From Pseudomonadota bacterium (GTDB taxonomy: Bacteria; Myxococcota_A; Polyangia; Polyangiales; Polyangiaceae), in the NCBI GenBank assembly GCA_023423895.1, contig JAFAER010000013.1:112829-176828 (forward strand): a DNA stretch of 64,000 nucleotides, in the 5' to 3' direction. Shown here in pieces: positions 53,041 to 62,763 of the stretch. Made by a program: the position numbers and the translations under genes. The stretch's first letter is position 1, and each line of letters starts with the position of its first letter. Under the pieces are notes generated by a model. The model made no database searches, was not told where the DNA came from, and saw only the letters and a program-made list of their open reading frames with translations.

Positions 53041-54489
53041 CTAGCGTCGGCGGCGCCGCTGACGAGCGATGAGCGCAGCGGCCGCCGCTCCCACGAGGGA
53101 GAGGCCCCACGAAGACCGTGCGTTCGGCACGACCGAGCACCCTGCGTCCGCCGGCTCGGGGGCGCCGGCTGCCCCGGCGTCTCCGGCGTCATCCGCCGCG
53201 CTCGCACCGATCGTCGGAAGGGTCGAGCCCGCACACTCGTTCGCGCACCGATCGAGAGCGCACGTTGCGAGCGCCTGCCGCGCCGGGTTGCGCTTGCACG
53301 AACCGAAGGAGTCGTCCTTCGTCAGGCAGAAGGCGCAGCGCCCATCCACGGTGCAATCGCGCATCTGCTCGCAGCAGGAGGTCTCGATGCACGTCGCGCA
53401 GGCGTCGGTTTCGTCGTCGAGCGAGTGACCGCACTTCCCGACGGCAGCACACGAAGGTTCTCCGGCGCACTCGTCGGCACATGCCTGCTGGCAAACGCAG
53501 CTCTTTGCTGCGGTGAACGGCCCCTCGGCGATGGGGAACTCGGCGAAGCAGTCGGCCTGGGTCTTCTTTCCGTCGCCGATGCACTCGTAATACCCGCGGC
53601 ACTCGTCGTCGGCGAGACAGGAGGCCGTGAGCTGCGCGCACGTGCTGGTGCCGCCGTTCGCGATCTTCTCGCAGACCGCGCAGCTCTTCTCCGGCACCTT
53701 TTCGAGTTGCTCGTCGAAGAAGTCGAGGCCGCTCGTCACGCGCGCGCTGAAGCCTCCGATCGAGCAACCGCCGCTGACGAACGAGTGGATCCCGACGACG
53801 CGCTCGTTTGCGCCCGCGCCGGCGATGACGGGGCCGCCGCTGTCACCGAAGCAGATCCCGCTCGTCTCCTGGTCGTAGCCGAGGAGCCTCTCGTCCAAGA
53901 AGTCGATGGGCTTCTTCACCGAGCGACGGGTCGTGTTCATCCCCGATCCGGTCGTACCGAAGCCGACGCTCGTGACTTGCACTCCGACGTCGAGCCCGTC
54001 GGGATCCGTCGCGAGCGGGATCACGGGCGTCGACTCGTCGACTCCGCCGATGCGAACGACGGCGAAGTCGAAGCCGCCGCTCGGATCGAACGAAAACCTC
54101 GAGTCGGCCTCGAAGTCGATGACGCTGTACTGCACGACGTCCGTCGTCGAGTGGTCCTGGGTCTGCAGGACGAGCCCGACGCCCGCCTCGACGCAGTGGG
54201 CAGCCGTGGCCACCCATCCGATGCGCCGCTCGACGTCCTTCTTGACGATGGTCCCCGTACACGCGCCTTCGCTCGCGTCCTTACCGAGGAGCAGTGCGAC
54301 GACCGCAGGATGGGTCGCGTCGACGCCCCCGTTGATGATGGGATGACTCGAACGCCCGAGGGTGTGCACCGCCCCCTCCATGTTCGACGGCCCCGTCGAG
54401 CACGCCGCGACGAGCGCGACGAGCGCGACGAGCGCGGCGAGCGGAACGGGCGGCATGAATCGCAAGAACGCCGAGATACGTGACGACAT
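53041..54489 (-). CDS. Trypsin-like serine protease with MYXO-CTERM tail
   Basis: A protein of 482 residues from the ATG at 54489 (GGGGGA site); the open frame to 55029 is not coding upstream. The signal peptide contains a tandem ALVALVALVA stretch and ends at lipobox Cys30. The S1 protease domain has the triad His98 (TAAHC), Asp141 (FDFAVVRI) and Ser217 (CFGDSGGP), with a propeptide-like junction at HPIINGG. A domain of about 160 residues with some 20 cysteines follows, then an Asp/Ala linker and the MYXO-CTERM signal (AGCSVV, hydrophobic helix, Arg-rich end). Having both a lipobox and MYXO-CTERM is unusual. Probably secreted to the surface, with a role in predation or matrix processing. Confidence 0.88.
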   Translation of the reverse strand: MSSRISAFLRFMPPVPLAALVALVALVAACSTGPSNMEGAVHTLGRSSHPIINGGVDATHPAVVALLLGKDASEGACTGTIVKKDVERRIGWVATAAHCVEAGVGLVLQTQDHSTTDVVQYSVIDFEADSRFSFDPSGGFDFAVVRIGGVDESTPVIPLATDPDGLDVGVQVTSVGFGTTGSGMNTTRRSVKKPIDFLDERLLGYDQETSGICFGDSGGPVIAGAGANERVVGIHSFVSGGCSIGGFSARVTSGLDFFDEQLEKVPEKSCAVCEKIANGGTSTCAQLTASCLADDECRGYYECIGDGKKTQADCFAEFPIAEGPFTAAKSCVCQQACADECAGEPSCAAVGKCGHSLDDETDACATCIETSCCEQMRDCTVDGRCAFCLTKDDSFGSCKRNPARQALATCALDRCANECAGSTLPTIGASAADDAGDAGAAGAPEPADAGCSVVPNARSSWGLSLVGAAAAALIARQRRRRR

Positions 54490-54817
54490 CGGTCCCCCAG
54501 CTCGTTCGACTCTTTCGACGAGCGCAGCGCGCACGGTTCGATCGCGGGCGCAAGGCTCGCGGACTTCCATGCGCGGGCCGCGTCGAGCAACCCTCGTGCC
54601 ACGCGAGAGCGACGCTGTTTGGGCATGATTTCGCGCTGCGCCCCCCACGCGCCACCTGATCTCCGGATCATGTGCCGAACGGTTCACGGCAGGCGTGGCA
54701 TCCGTCTCGGACGCGCCGGCGAGCGGCATTTTCCGCCTCCCATCTCGACGCGAAGCGCGCGACTCGACACGGTCCAATGACCGGAGTACCAAAGGCACTT
54801 CGCTTCGCGCGCCGTCC
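54490..54817. other. Control region between protease gene and mukFEB
   Basis: The 328 bases between the divergent protease and mukF starts contain a nine-base inverted pair, CGCGAAGCG (54749-54757) and CGCTTCGCG (54801-54809). The second arm ends 8 bases before the mukF GTG and could hide its initiation region. The mukF frame is open through part of this stretch. No promoter is clear. Confidence 0.4.
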
Positions 54818-56140
54818 GTGTCCGCTCCCGATCCGCGTACCCTCGTCACATCGCTCCATCGGCGCGGGGTTGCGCTCGAGCTCCAGACGATCGACCTCTG
54901 CTTTCTCGCGGCACTGCACGCGCGGGCCGAGCGATCGGGCGTGGCCTCGTTCCAGGAGGATGAGCTCCTCGATGTCTTCGAGCAGGTCGTCGCATTGACG
55001 AAGGAGGCGTCGAAAGAGGCGCCGGTCAAGCGCCGAACGTCGCCGACCCACGTTGTGCGCCGCCTTCGCGACCAGAAGCTCCTCGTCCGCGTGGACGGCG
55101 CGGGCGTGATGCGCTCCGGCGAGTATGCGCTCTCGCGCCTCGCAACGGGGATCGTCGGCTTCTATCTCGAGGACGAAGCGCTCACGCGCGAGAGCCTCGA
55201 CGTCCTCGCATCGACACTGACGACGTGCCTCGAGGGCGTCCGCGACGCGGCGCGCACGGCCGACTCGCCCGACGCCTGGCGAACGCGCGTCACGGGGCCG
55301 CTGCGCGTCACCATCTTCGATCTCGCGGGCGGCATCGAGCGACGTCAACGAGGGTTCGACCTCCAGCAGGAGGCCTTTCAGCGCGAGATCGGCGCGCTGC
55401 TCGCGGCCGACTGGTTCGGCGCCGTGGAACGGTGCACGAAGCTCCTCGAGACGACGAGCGCCATGCTCCACGAGCTCAACGGCATCTTGCTCCGCCACGG
55501 GAGCCGCTTCGCCGAGATTCTCCACGAGATCCTCGAGCGCGCCGCCGACGCCGAGCAAGAGGAAGCCGAACGCGCCGCCCGCGACGCCATGGATCAGGTC
55601 GACCGCCTCGCCGCTTGGGGCGCCGCACGGCAACGCGCGTGGTCGGACTACCACGACTGGGTGCACCGCTATCTGCGCGACGTCGTCCGGCTCGATCCGA
55701 GCCGCACGCTCGTGCATCGGCTGCGCGAGCAGCTCGCAGGACGCGGCGGCAAGCGCTACGCGCTCACGGTCGCCAACGCTCCGGCGATCCGCCTTCTCCG
55801 CCCCACGCCTGTGGAGACGACCGCGCCGCCGGTACGCAGCCCGAAGAAGGACCGCGAGCCGAAGCTCGCACCGGAGACCGCCTCGGATCCCGATGCAGAG
55901 CTCCGAACGAACATCGGCGCTGCGATCGCGGCAGGCGCGCGCGGGCTCGCGGATGTGACTGCGCGCGTGTGTCCGGCCGACGCCGATCTGAACACGCGCT
56001 TCCGTGCGGCCGGGAAGGTCGCACAGCTCGTCTCGAACATGGCCGAGATCGAGACGACGCGCGAGCGACCGTGGGTCCACGCGGGTGACGGCATCGTCGT
56101 CGAAGAGTGGGCGCTCCGCGAAGAGGAGAAGGGCGCATGA
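54818..56140 (+). CDS. mukF: MukF kleisin subunit of MukBEF condensin
   Basis: The kleisin that bridges MukB heads in the chromosome-organising condensin. The GTG at 54818 gives 440 residues, the same as the E. coli protein; the frame is open to 54695. The N-terminal winged helix (TIDLCFLAALHARAER, ELLDVFEQV) dimerises. The middle helical domain (QEAFQREIGALLAADWFGAV, DQVDRLAAWGAARQRAWSDY) and ANAPAIRLLRP match MukF in order. An Arg/Lys/Pro linker leads to the C-terminal MukB-binding domain. It overlaps mukE by ATGA. Confidence 0.92.
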   Translation: MSAPDPRTLVTSLHRRGVALELQTIDLCFLAALHARAERSGVASFQEDELLDVFEQVVALTKEASKEAPVKRRTSPTHVVRRLRDQKLLVRVDGAGVMRSGEYALSRLATGIVGFYLEDEALTRESLDVLASTLTTCLEGVRDAARTADSPDAWRTRVTGPLRVTIFDLAGGIERRQRGFDLQQEAFQREIGALLAADWFGAVERCTKLLETTSAMLHELNGILLRHGSRFAEILHEILERAADAEQEEAERAARDAMDQVDRLAAWGAARQRAWSDYHDWVHRYLRDVVRLDPSRTLVHRLREQLAGRGGKRYALTVANAPAIRLLRPTPVETTAPPVRSPKKDREPKLAPETASDPDAELRTNIGAAIAAGARGLADVTARVCPADADLNTRFRAAGKVAQLVSNMAEIETTRERPWVHAGDGIVVEEWALREEEKGA

Positions 56141-57045
56141 GCGAGAGCCGCTTCGCACGACTCGAGGACGTGGTCCTCGACGATGCTTTCCCCGAGCTCG
56201 ATCTCGCGCTCCGACGCGGACGCCACGTCGATCGAGACGACGCCATCTGGTACGCGCTCCTCGTCGACGCGCAAGATCACCTCGAGCCGCTCTACCGCCG
56301 CTACGGATGCGAGCTCGTCCACAAGAGCGACGGATACTTCTACCTCTTGCCGACCAACGATCGCCTGGGCAAGCGGCATCTCTCCGCTCCGGAGATGCTC
56401 GTCGGACAGGCGCTCGCGCTTCTGTACCTCGACGCGGCCACGGTGGAGACGGGCGGCGTGGTCACGCGTGACCAGGTGCTCGGCCATCTCGCCGGCGTAG
56501 TGGGCTCCGACGTGCTCGTGCGCATGATGAACCCGAAACGCCGGCGCTACGACGAGCGCGTCGCCGCCGAGACGGTCCGCGCGAAGGTCGCCGATGCGCT
56601 GCGCCGCCTGTCGACCATGGGCTTCATCGACGTGGTCGACGAGTCGCGCTACCGGCTGCGCGCGTCGCTTCTGCGCTTCGCAGAGCCGCTGCGCGGCGCC
56701 GGCTCGGCTTCGAGCCATCTCGCCGACCTCGTCGCGTCCGGCGAGCTCGTCATCGACGAAGAAGGAGCCGACGCGGGCGATCGCGAGGACGAAGCAGAAG
56801 ACGGCGGCGACGATGACCACGCCGATGAGGACGAGGTGACGGACGACGTCGGCGCTCCCGACGAGGACGATGCCACGACAGACGTCGGCACCGCCGACCC
56901 GGACGATGCGAAGGACGATGTCGGTGCACCCGACGAGGACGACGCAGCCGACGATGTCGGTGCGCCCGACGAGGACGACGCAGCCGACGATGTCGGCGCG
57001 CCCGACGAGAAGCACGCAACTAGCGACGAGGAGATGCCGCCGTGA
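56137..57045 (+). CDS. mukE: MukE subunit of MukBEF with acidic repeat tail
   Basis: A protein of 302 residues, about 70 longer than E. coli MukE. Residues 1-205 match the family: DDAFPELDLALRRGRHVDRD, AQDHLEPLYRRYGCELV, DGYFYLLPTNDRL, LVGQALALLYL, then ALRRLSTMGFIDVVDESRYRL and a closing FAEPLRG. MukE binds MukF and tunes the MukB ATPase. The last 80 residues are extremely acidic and hold five 12-residue repeats of the type DDVGAPDEDDAA. Overlaps exist with mukF (ATGA) and mukB (GTGA). Confidence 0.92.
   Translation: MSESRFARLEDVVLDDAFPELDLALRRGRHVDRDDAIWYALLVDAQDHLEPLYRRYGCELVHKSDGYFYLLPTNDRLGKRHLSAPEMLVGQALALLYLDAATVETGGVVTRDQVLGHLAGVVGSDVLVRMMNPKRRRYDERVAAETVRAKVADALRRLSTMGFIDVVDESRYRLRASLLRFAEPLRGAGSASSHLADLVASGELVIDEEGADAGDREDEAEDGGDDDHADEDEVTDDVGAPDEDDATTDVGTADPDDAKDDVGAPDEDDAADDVGAPDEDDAADDVGAPDEKHATSDEEMPP
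56842..57021 (+). repeat. Five 36-bp tandem repeats inside mukE
   Basis: Units at 56842, 56878, 56914, 56950 and 56986 each code for 12 residues of the DDVGAPDEDDAA type. Units 3 and 4 code for identical peptides; units 1, 2 and 5 have diverged. The period is a multiple of three, so copy-number change keeps the reading frame. Confidence 0.85.
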
Positions 57046-60000
57046 AGCGAACGTGCGCGACGGCGCTCGCGCTCGTGAACTGGAAGGGCGTCTTCTACGA
57101 GCGGTACCTCCTCGACCGGCACGTGACGGCGCTCGAAGGGGCGAACGGCGCGGGCAAGACGACGGTGATGATCGCGGCGTACGTCGTCCTCCTTCCGGAC
57201 CTCGCGCGCCTTCGCTTCACGAACCTCGGTGAGACCGCAGCGACGGGCGGAGACCGCGGGCTCTACGGACGGCTCGGCCAGCCCGGACGACCTTCGTACT
57301 CGGCGCTCGAGCTCGAGCTCGGCGACGGATCGCACATCATCGCGGGCGTCCAGCTCGTGCGGCGCTCCGAGCCGAGCCTCGAGCTGACGCCGTTCATCGT
57401 GAGCGGCCTCGACCTCCAGGGAAGCCTCAAAGAGATCCTGCTCGTCTCGGACGCCGAGCACGACTCCGTCCCGGAGCTCGACGACATTCGGAGCGCGGTC
57501 ACGCGGCTCGGAGGCAAGCTCCAGGTCTTCGGCAGCGCGAAGGACTACTTCGGTGCGCTATTCGAGCGCGGGGTCAATCCGCTTCGGCTCGCGACCGACG
57601 AGGAGCGAAGCAAGCTCCACGACATGCTCCGCACGAGCATGACGGGAGGTATCTCGCGTGCGCTGACGAGCGAGCTCCGCTCCTTCCTGCTGAAGGAGGA
57701 GACCGGGCTCGCCGACACGCTCGTGCGCATGCGCTCGAACCTCGAAGCGTGCCGGCGCACGCGAACGGAGGTCTCAGAAGCGCGCGCGCTCGAGCACGAG
57801 ATCACGTCCGTGCATACGGCCGGCGCGGCGATGTTCGCCGCGTGCGCAGCCGCAACGAGCGCAGCGGCGGACGAGGCACGCACCCGCAAACAAGAGGCGG
57901 ACGAGCGCGCTCGCTCGGCCGAAGCGCGCGTGACCGAGCTGGCGTCGGCCGTGAACGGCGCGCAGGCAGAGCGAGCCCGCACTCATGCGCGGCTCGAGGA
58001 GCTCGGCACCGCCATCGAGCTACGGACCACCGATCGCCGGCGCACCGCGACCGCTCGATCGATCGCAGAGCGGCTGGCGACGGCGGAAGAGGAGCGCGCG
58101 CGCGCAGCCGTCGAGGCCGAGGGCGCCGGCGCCTCGCGCACGGAGGCGACACGGTCGCGCGACGAGCGCATCGCCGACCGAGCGCGCGCGCGCGAGGCCT
58201 ACGAACGAGCAACCCGCGGTCTCGGTGACCTTCAGGCCGGGCTCGACGAGCTCCACAGCCGAGCACATGCCCAGCGCACGGCGCGCAGCCAGCTCGCGGA
58301 GGCACGGCGGCTGCTCGACGAGCCTTCGCTGTCGGCCGCCGGCATCGAAGCGGCGCTCACCCGAACCCGCACGCAGCTCTCGGACGTAGACACCCGACGG
58401 GCACGCGCCGAGCGGGAGCGCGCGCTTCTGGCGGTCCAACAACACGAGTACGACGCGGCGCTGCGAGCACTGACGGAGCTCTGCGGCGGAGCCATCGAGG
58501 GCGAGTCTTCGCTCCACGATCGCGCGCGGCGCGAGCTTGCACGGGCGGCCGCCCTCGAGCACGCAGCCTCCCGCCGCGAAGAGCTCGAGAAGGAGCTCGC
58601 GGTCGCGCGCGCGCACGCAGAGGCGATGCGCGCGGTACGCGTGCGCGCAGACGCCCTCGGTCTTCGGCTGGAGAGCGAGCCCGCGAAGGCCGTCGAGCGC
58701 GCGCTCGCCGAGGCGCAGGCCGACGCCCGGACGGCGGAGGACGAGCTGCGCCAGGCGCAGACCGGCGCGACGGATGCGGCGCGCAGGGCGACGGAGGCTC
58801 GCGCGGAGGCGGAAGGATTCGAAGCTGCAGCCGCACGCTGGGCGCTCCTCGCACCCGCGCTCGCGCGGCTCGAAGCACAGACCGCCGACGACGTCGCGCG
58901 CAAGCGGACCGAGCTCGCCGAGCGGCGCGAGCTGATGCGCACCGCGATCGCCGCGACGGAGTCGAAGCGCACGGAGCTGATGCGCGACGCCGAGCGCCTC
59001 GAACGAAGCGCAGGCTTCCCGCGTGAGCTGCTCGCCGTCCGTGACGTTCTGGGCGCCGATCTCCTCGCGGCGAGGTTCGAGTCGATCGGCGCGGACGAAG
59101 CGTCTGCGCTCGAAGCGGCGCTCGGCCCGCTCGCCCATGCGCTCGTCGTCGCCGATCCCGGCGTCGCCGCCGATGCACTGGCGCAACAGGCCGACGCCCC
59201 GACGACGGTATGGCTCGTCGCCGAAGAGGACGTCCCGCGCATCGTCGAGTCGGCACGAGCGCAGATCGGACCGATGGAGACGGTCGACGTCGTCGTGAAA
59301 GAGACGATGTCGCTCCGCGTGACGCGTAGGCCGACACATCCCATCCTCGGCCGCGACGCACGCACGCGGCGCGCGACCGAGCTCCGCGCAGACGTCGAGC
59401 GGATGGAGCAGACCATCGCGACGGCGCTCGAGGACGTGCGTGGCGTCGACGCGCTTCTGCGTGACGCCGACAAGCTCCTTGGCGAAGCCGCGCTGCTGTC
59501 GGCGGGGAATCCTGCAGAAAGGGCCGTCGCTGCGCGTCAGCGAGAGGCCGAGGCGCGCGCGTCCGAAGCAGAGCACCGCGAGCGCGCACGCGCTGCGGAG
59601 GAACGGTCCGCCGTGTCGCGGACGAAGCTCTCCGCGATCCTCGAGCTGTTCGCCGACGTCCATCGCCTCGCCTCCACCGATCCGGACGCCAGGGTCGCGG
59701 AGCTCGAACGCACATCGGCCGAGGCAGAAGCAGCGGCGCGGGAGCTCGCGCGCACGGCCGCGGCGCGCGCGACGCTCGGCGACAAGCTCGATGCGTTACG
59801 GTCTCCACCGAACGCTGCGCTCGGCACCGCGGAAGATCGCGAGGCGCTCGAGGCCGAACGCGATCGTCTCTACGCCGCCGAGGCGGCGCTCCGCGACGTG
59901 CTCGCACACAAGGACGCGCTCGCCTGGGACGACCTCGATGTCGCGATGGCCGACCGTAGCGCCGTCCGCGCGTCGCTCGAAGCGCAACACGAGGCCGCCC

Positions 60001-61520
60001 GTGTCGCGAGCGCCGCCGCGGAAGAAGCGCTGCGCGTCGCGGAGGGCGAATGGGAGCGCACGAACCTCGCGTGGCAGACGGCGATGGCCGAAGCCGCGTC
60101 GCGCGAGGCCACGTGTGCGCGCCTCCGCGCCGAGCTGGCCGACGCCGGCGGCGAGGCCACGGCGAACGGTTCGCTCGAAGGCCTGGACGCCGAGATCGGA
60201 GCGTTCACGGCGGAGGTTGAGCAGCTCGCTTCACGCGAACGTGAGCTCGCGACCAGCATCGCGGTCACACAGGAACAGCTTCGTCACGCCGAGGGCGTGC
60301 TGGAACAAGCTCGCAAGGAGGCGGCGAAGCGCGAAGAGGAGCAGGCGCCGCTGCAGCGCGAATGGCGATCCTTCGCCGAGCTCGCCGAGTCGGCCCGCGT
60401 CCTCCCCGTCGTCGCGCGCGGCGACTCCGAGCGGACGTCGCCCGAGCACCGCTCCCCCGCGGAACATCTCGCGGAAGCGCGCGCGCAACGTGCGCTCCTC
60501 CAGACGCGGCTCGAACACGCCCGAGGCGGAGCCGAAGCGCTCGCCGCCGTCAAGAAGGCCTTCGAACGCGCAGGCGAGTCCGCCGTCGCGTACCTCGAGG
60601 CATGGCTCGCCGCACGCGCGTGGGTGATGCGCCGGCTGCCCTCGCAATTCGCGGACGTCGCCGATCCGAACGACGCGCTCGAACGCCTGCGCGCCGATCT
60701 CACGTCACTCGCCGAACGTGTCGTTCGTCAGGAAGGTGACCTGCGCGGTGCATCGGAGGACGTCGCGCGCGGCATCGACGTCCATCTCCGCAAGACGGCC
60801 ACGCGCGTCCGCCGGCTCAACCGAGATCTCGCGAACGTCGCGTTCGGAAGCGTCGGTGCGGTGCGTGTGCAGGTGAAGCGCGTCGAGCGGATGGAGCTCG
60901 TCCTCCGCGCGCTACGCGGCGGCGAGGTGCAGGAGCTGCTCTTCCAGTCCGACGTGCCGTTCGAGGAGGCGCTCGCCGAGGTCTTCCGCCGCTACGGAGG
61001 CGGCAGCCGATCGGGCGCACAGAAGATCCTCGACTACCGCGAGTACATCGACCTCGTCGTCGAGATCCGTCGCAAGGCAAGCGAGGCGAACGAATGGGAG
61101 GTGGCTTCGCCCACACGACTCTCGACAGGCGAGGCCATCGGCGTCGGCGCTGCGCTCATGATGGTGGTCCTCACCGAATGGGAACGCGACGCGAATCTCC
61201 TCCGATCCGATCGCCCTACCGGGACGCTCCGCTTCTTGTTCCTCGACGAGGCCAACCGGCTTTCGCCCGACAACCTCGCCGTCCTGTTCGATCTGTGTCG
61301 TGCGCTCGACCTGCAGCTCCTCGTCGCCGCCCCCGAGGTCGCGCGCGCCCACGGCAACACGACGTACCGCCTCGTCCGCCACGTCGACGCCTCCGGACGC
61401 GAGGAGGTCCTCGTCAGCGGCCGCCGGGCCGTGCCGCCGAGCGAGGCGCCTGCCGAGGAGACCGCCGCAGCACCAGCGGAGCCAGCGGAGCCAGCGGAGC
61501 CGGCGGCCCCGCCGGAATAG
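57042..61520 (+). CDS. mukB: MukB SMC-like ATPase of condensin
   Basis: A protein of 1492 residues from the GTG at 57042; E. coli MukB has 1486. The N-terminal head has ALVNWKGVFYERYLL and Walker A GANGAGKT (33-40), then RGLYGRLGQPGRPSYSALE and GGISRALTSELRSFLL as in MukB. Residues about 240-1250 are long Ala/Glu/Arg coiled coils around a hinge-like globular zone near 650-790. The C-terminal head has the ABC signature LSTGEAIGVG near 1358 and Walker B RFLFLDEANRL near 1400, then LQLLVAAPEV. A tail of PAEPAEPAEP repeats ends it. The match to MukB proper is closer than to JetC/MksB. Confidence 0.94.
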   Translation: MKRTCATALALVNWKGVFYERYLLDRHVTALEGANGAGKTTVMIAAYVVLLPDLARLRFTNLGETAATGGDRGLYGRLGQPGRPSYSALELELGDGSHIIAGVQLVRRSEPSLELTPFIVSGLDLQGSLKEILLVSDAEHDSVPELDDIRSAVTRLGGKLQVFGSAKDYFGALFERGVNPLRLATDEERSKLHDMLRTSMTGGISRALTSELRSFLLKEETGLADTLVRMRSNLEACRRTRTEVSEARALEHEITSVHTAGAAMFAACAAATSAAADEARTRKQEADERARSAEARVTELASAVNGAQAERARTHARLEELGTAIELRTTDRRRTATARSIAERLATAEEERARAAVEAEGAGASRTEATRSRDERIADRARAREAYERATRGLGDLQAGLDELHSRAHAQRTARSQLAEARRLLDEPSLSAAGIEAALTRTRTQLSDVDTRRARAERERALLAVQQHEYDAALRALTELCGGAIEGESSLHDRARRELARAAALEHAASRREELEKELAVARAHAEAMRAVRVRADALGLRLESEPAKAVERALAEAQADARTAEDELRQAQTGATDAARRATEARAEAEGFEAAAARWALLAPALARLEAQTADDVARKRTELAERRELMRTAIAATESKRTELMRDAERLERSAGFPRELLAVRDVLGADLLAARFESIGADEASALEAALGPLAHALVVADPGVAADALAQQADAPTTVWLVAEEDVPRIVESARAQIGPMETVDVVVKETMSLRVTRRPTHPILGRDARTRRATELRADVERMEQTIATALEDVRGVDALLRDADKLLGEAALLSAGNPAERAVAARQREAEARASEAEHRERARAAEERSAVSRTKLSAILELFADVHRLASTDPDARVAELERTSAEAEAAARELARTAAARATLGDKLDALRSPPNAALGTAEDREALEAERDRLYAAEAALRDVLAHKDALAWDDLDVAMADRSAVRASLEAQHEAARVASAAAEEALRVAEGEWERTNLAWQTAMAEAASREATCARLRAELADAGGEATANGSLEGLDAEIGAFTAEVEQLASRERELATSIAVTQEQLRHAEGVLEQARKEAAKREEEQAPLQREWRSFAELAESARVLPVVARGDSERTSPEHRSPAEHLAEARAQRALLQTRLEHARGGAEALAAVKKAFERAGESAVAYLEAWLAARAWVMRRLPSQFADVADPNDALERLRADLTSLAERVVRQEGDLRGASEDVARGIDVHLRKTATRVRRLNRDLANVAFGSVGAVRVQVKRVERMELVLRALRGGEVQELLFQSDVPFEEALAEVFRRYGGGSRSGAQKILDYREYIDLVVEIRRKASEANEWEVASPTRLSTGEAIGVGAALMMVVLTEWERDANLLRSDRPTGTLRFLFLDEANRLSPDNLAVLFDLCRALDLQLLVAAPEVARAHGNTTYRLVRHVDASGREEVLVSGRRAVPPSEAPAEETAAAPAEPAEPAEPAAPPE

Positions 61521-61695
61521 TGACGTTTGCCCGCGTGCCGTCACCGGACGCACCGAGACGGCTGGGCGTTGTGGCAGGCAGGTGACGAGAGGTGCACGGT
61601 CCGTGCGCGCGGGTACACGCACGCATCGGATCTCCCCGAACGGTTGCGCGAGACGCACGGGAGTGACACGCGGGAGGACGAAGCTGCGCTCGCCC

Positions 61696-62103
61696 ATGAG
61701 CCCTCACCCCCTTCACGCCGAACAAGCTGCACGACGTCCCCTGTCACCGCGTTTCGACGAGTGGACGGCCTCGCGCCGGACCGCTCGCCGTCCGAGCTCC
61801 CTCGCTTCTCGCGTGCTCTCGATCGCCGGGTGGATCGCGGCTGCTGCCGTGTCCGTCGGGATCTATCGCAACGTCATCGTGGATGACTCCGACCTGCAGG
61901 ACCGGACGAGCGAGCTCGCGCGTCAGCACGCAGGCTGCGGGGATCGATGCCGCGTGACACGGATCCAGACCCGCCGGTCGTTGCTCGGGTACCACGCAGA
62001 AATGGAGATCGACGGCGCTGGAACGTTCGCCGTCTCGTGCTCACGCGCGGCGATCATCGCCGGCGCTCAGAGCTGCACGGCGCAGGCCGTCTCGGCTCGA
62101 TAG
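61696..62103 (+). CDS. Hypothetical membrane-anchored protein
   Basis: A protein of 135 residues from the ATG at 61696; the frame is open to 61300 but overlaps mukB there. A basic N-terminus is followed by one transmembrane helix at about residues 40-56 (VLSIAGWIAAAAVSVGIYR). An extracytoplasmic domain follows with four cysteines (HAGCGDRCRV, SCSRAAIIAGAQSC), probably two disulfides. The family is not recognised. Confidence 0.55.
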   Translation: MSPHPLHAEQAARRPLSPRFDEWTASRRTARRPSSLASRVLSIAGWIAAAAVSVGIYRNVIVDDSDLQDRTSELARQHAGCGDRCRVTRIQTRRSLLGYHAEMEIDGAGTFAVSCSRAAIIAGAQSCTAQAVSAR

Positions 62104-62217
62104 CAACGCCCCATCGTGAGGTGGTGATGAGCATGCGCCTTCCCACGGCGCCTCACTTCGAGTCGTGCTGCGTCCCCCTCGGACGCCCACGACCGAAGGC
62201 GTGCTATCGCTTTCTGA

Positions 62218-62586
62218 ATGTCGTCCCAACTCGCGCTCTCCGCGGCGATCACGCTGTCGTTCCTGGTCTCGCTCGCGGGCGAAGTGGCGCTGCTCGTCGT
62301 CGTCGCCACGGTCGTTCGCCGGCACCGACCGGATGCCTGGGGCGGCCTCCTTGCCTGGGCGATCGCTGCGCTCGTGGCCTCGGTCACGAGCCACGTCGGA
62401 AGCACCATCGTAACCGGCATCGCCGCAGCTGGGAGCATCGACACCCTCATCACAGTGCAGAGCGTGATCGTCCTCGTCGGCGCCGCGATCAACATCGGGC
62501 TGGTCGTCCTCCTCGCCCGGGGGCTCGTGAAGCTGGCGCAGCCGCCGAAGCCGACGATCGTCCCTCACGACGGCGCCTATCGGTGA
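62218..62586 (+). CDS. Small membrane protein, unknown function
   Basis: A protein of 122 residues from the ATG at 62218. Three or four hydrophobic helices are visible: about 10-32, 43-70 and 76-104. The C-terminal tail is short and polar. Hydrophobicity and composition support a real gene; no family is recognised. Confidence 0.6.
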   Translation: MSSQLALSAAITLSFLVSLAGEVALLVVVATVVRRHRPDAWGGLLAWAIAALVASVTSHVGSTIVTGIAAAGSIDTLITVQSVIVLVGAAINIGLVVLLARGLVKLAQPPKPTIVPHDGAYR

Positions 62587-62763
62587 CCGGACGGCCTCTC
62601 GCGTTTGCGCGGCACGTGTAGAGCTGCTCCCCGTCGCCATGCAACGTGCCGCGCGGCGCCCGGCTGTGGCGCCCTACGACACATTCGATCGGACGAGCTT
62701 CGACGATCCACACGGAAGCCCCGAGAATCGCGTCGGCCTCGAGGTTGCATTCGCGCTTCGGTG

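Noticed and set aside
56842..57021. CRISPR-like array
   Set aside because: The 36-bp units are directly adjacent without spacers, are in frame and code for an acidic peptide repeat inside mukE.
54818..61520. Wadjet (JetABCD) plasmid-defence operon
   Set aside because: No TOPRIM-type JetD gene follows or precedes, and all three subunits match MukF, MukE and MukB in length and motifs.
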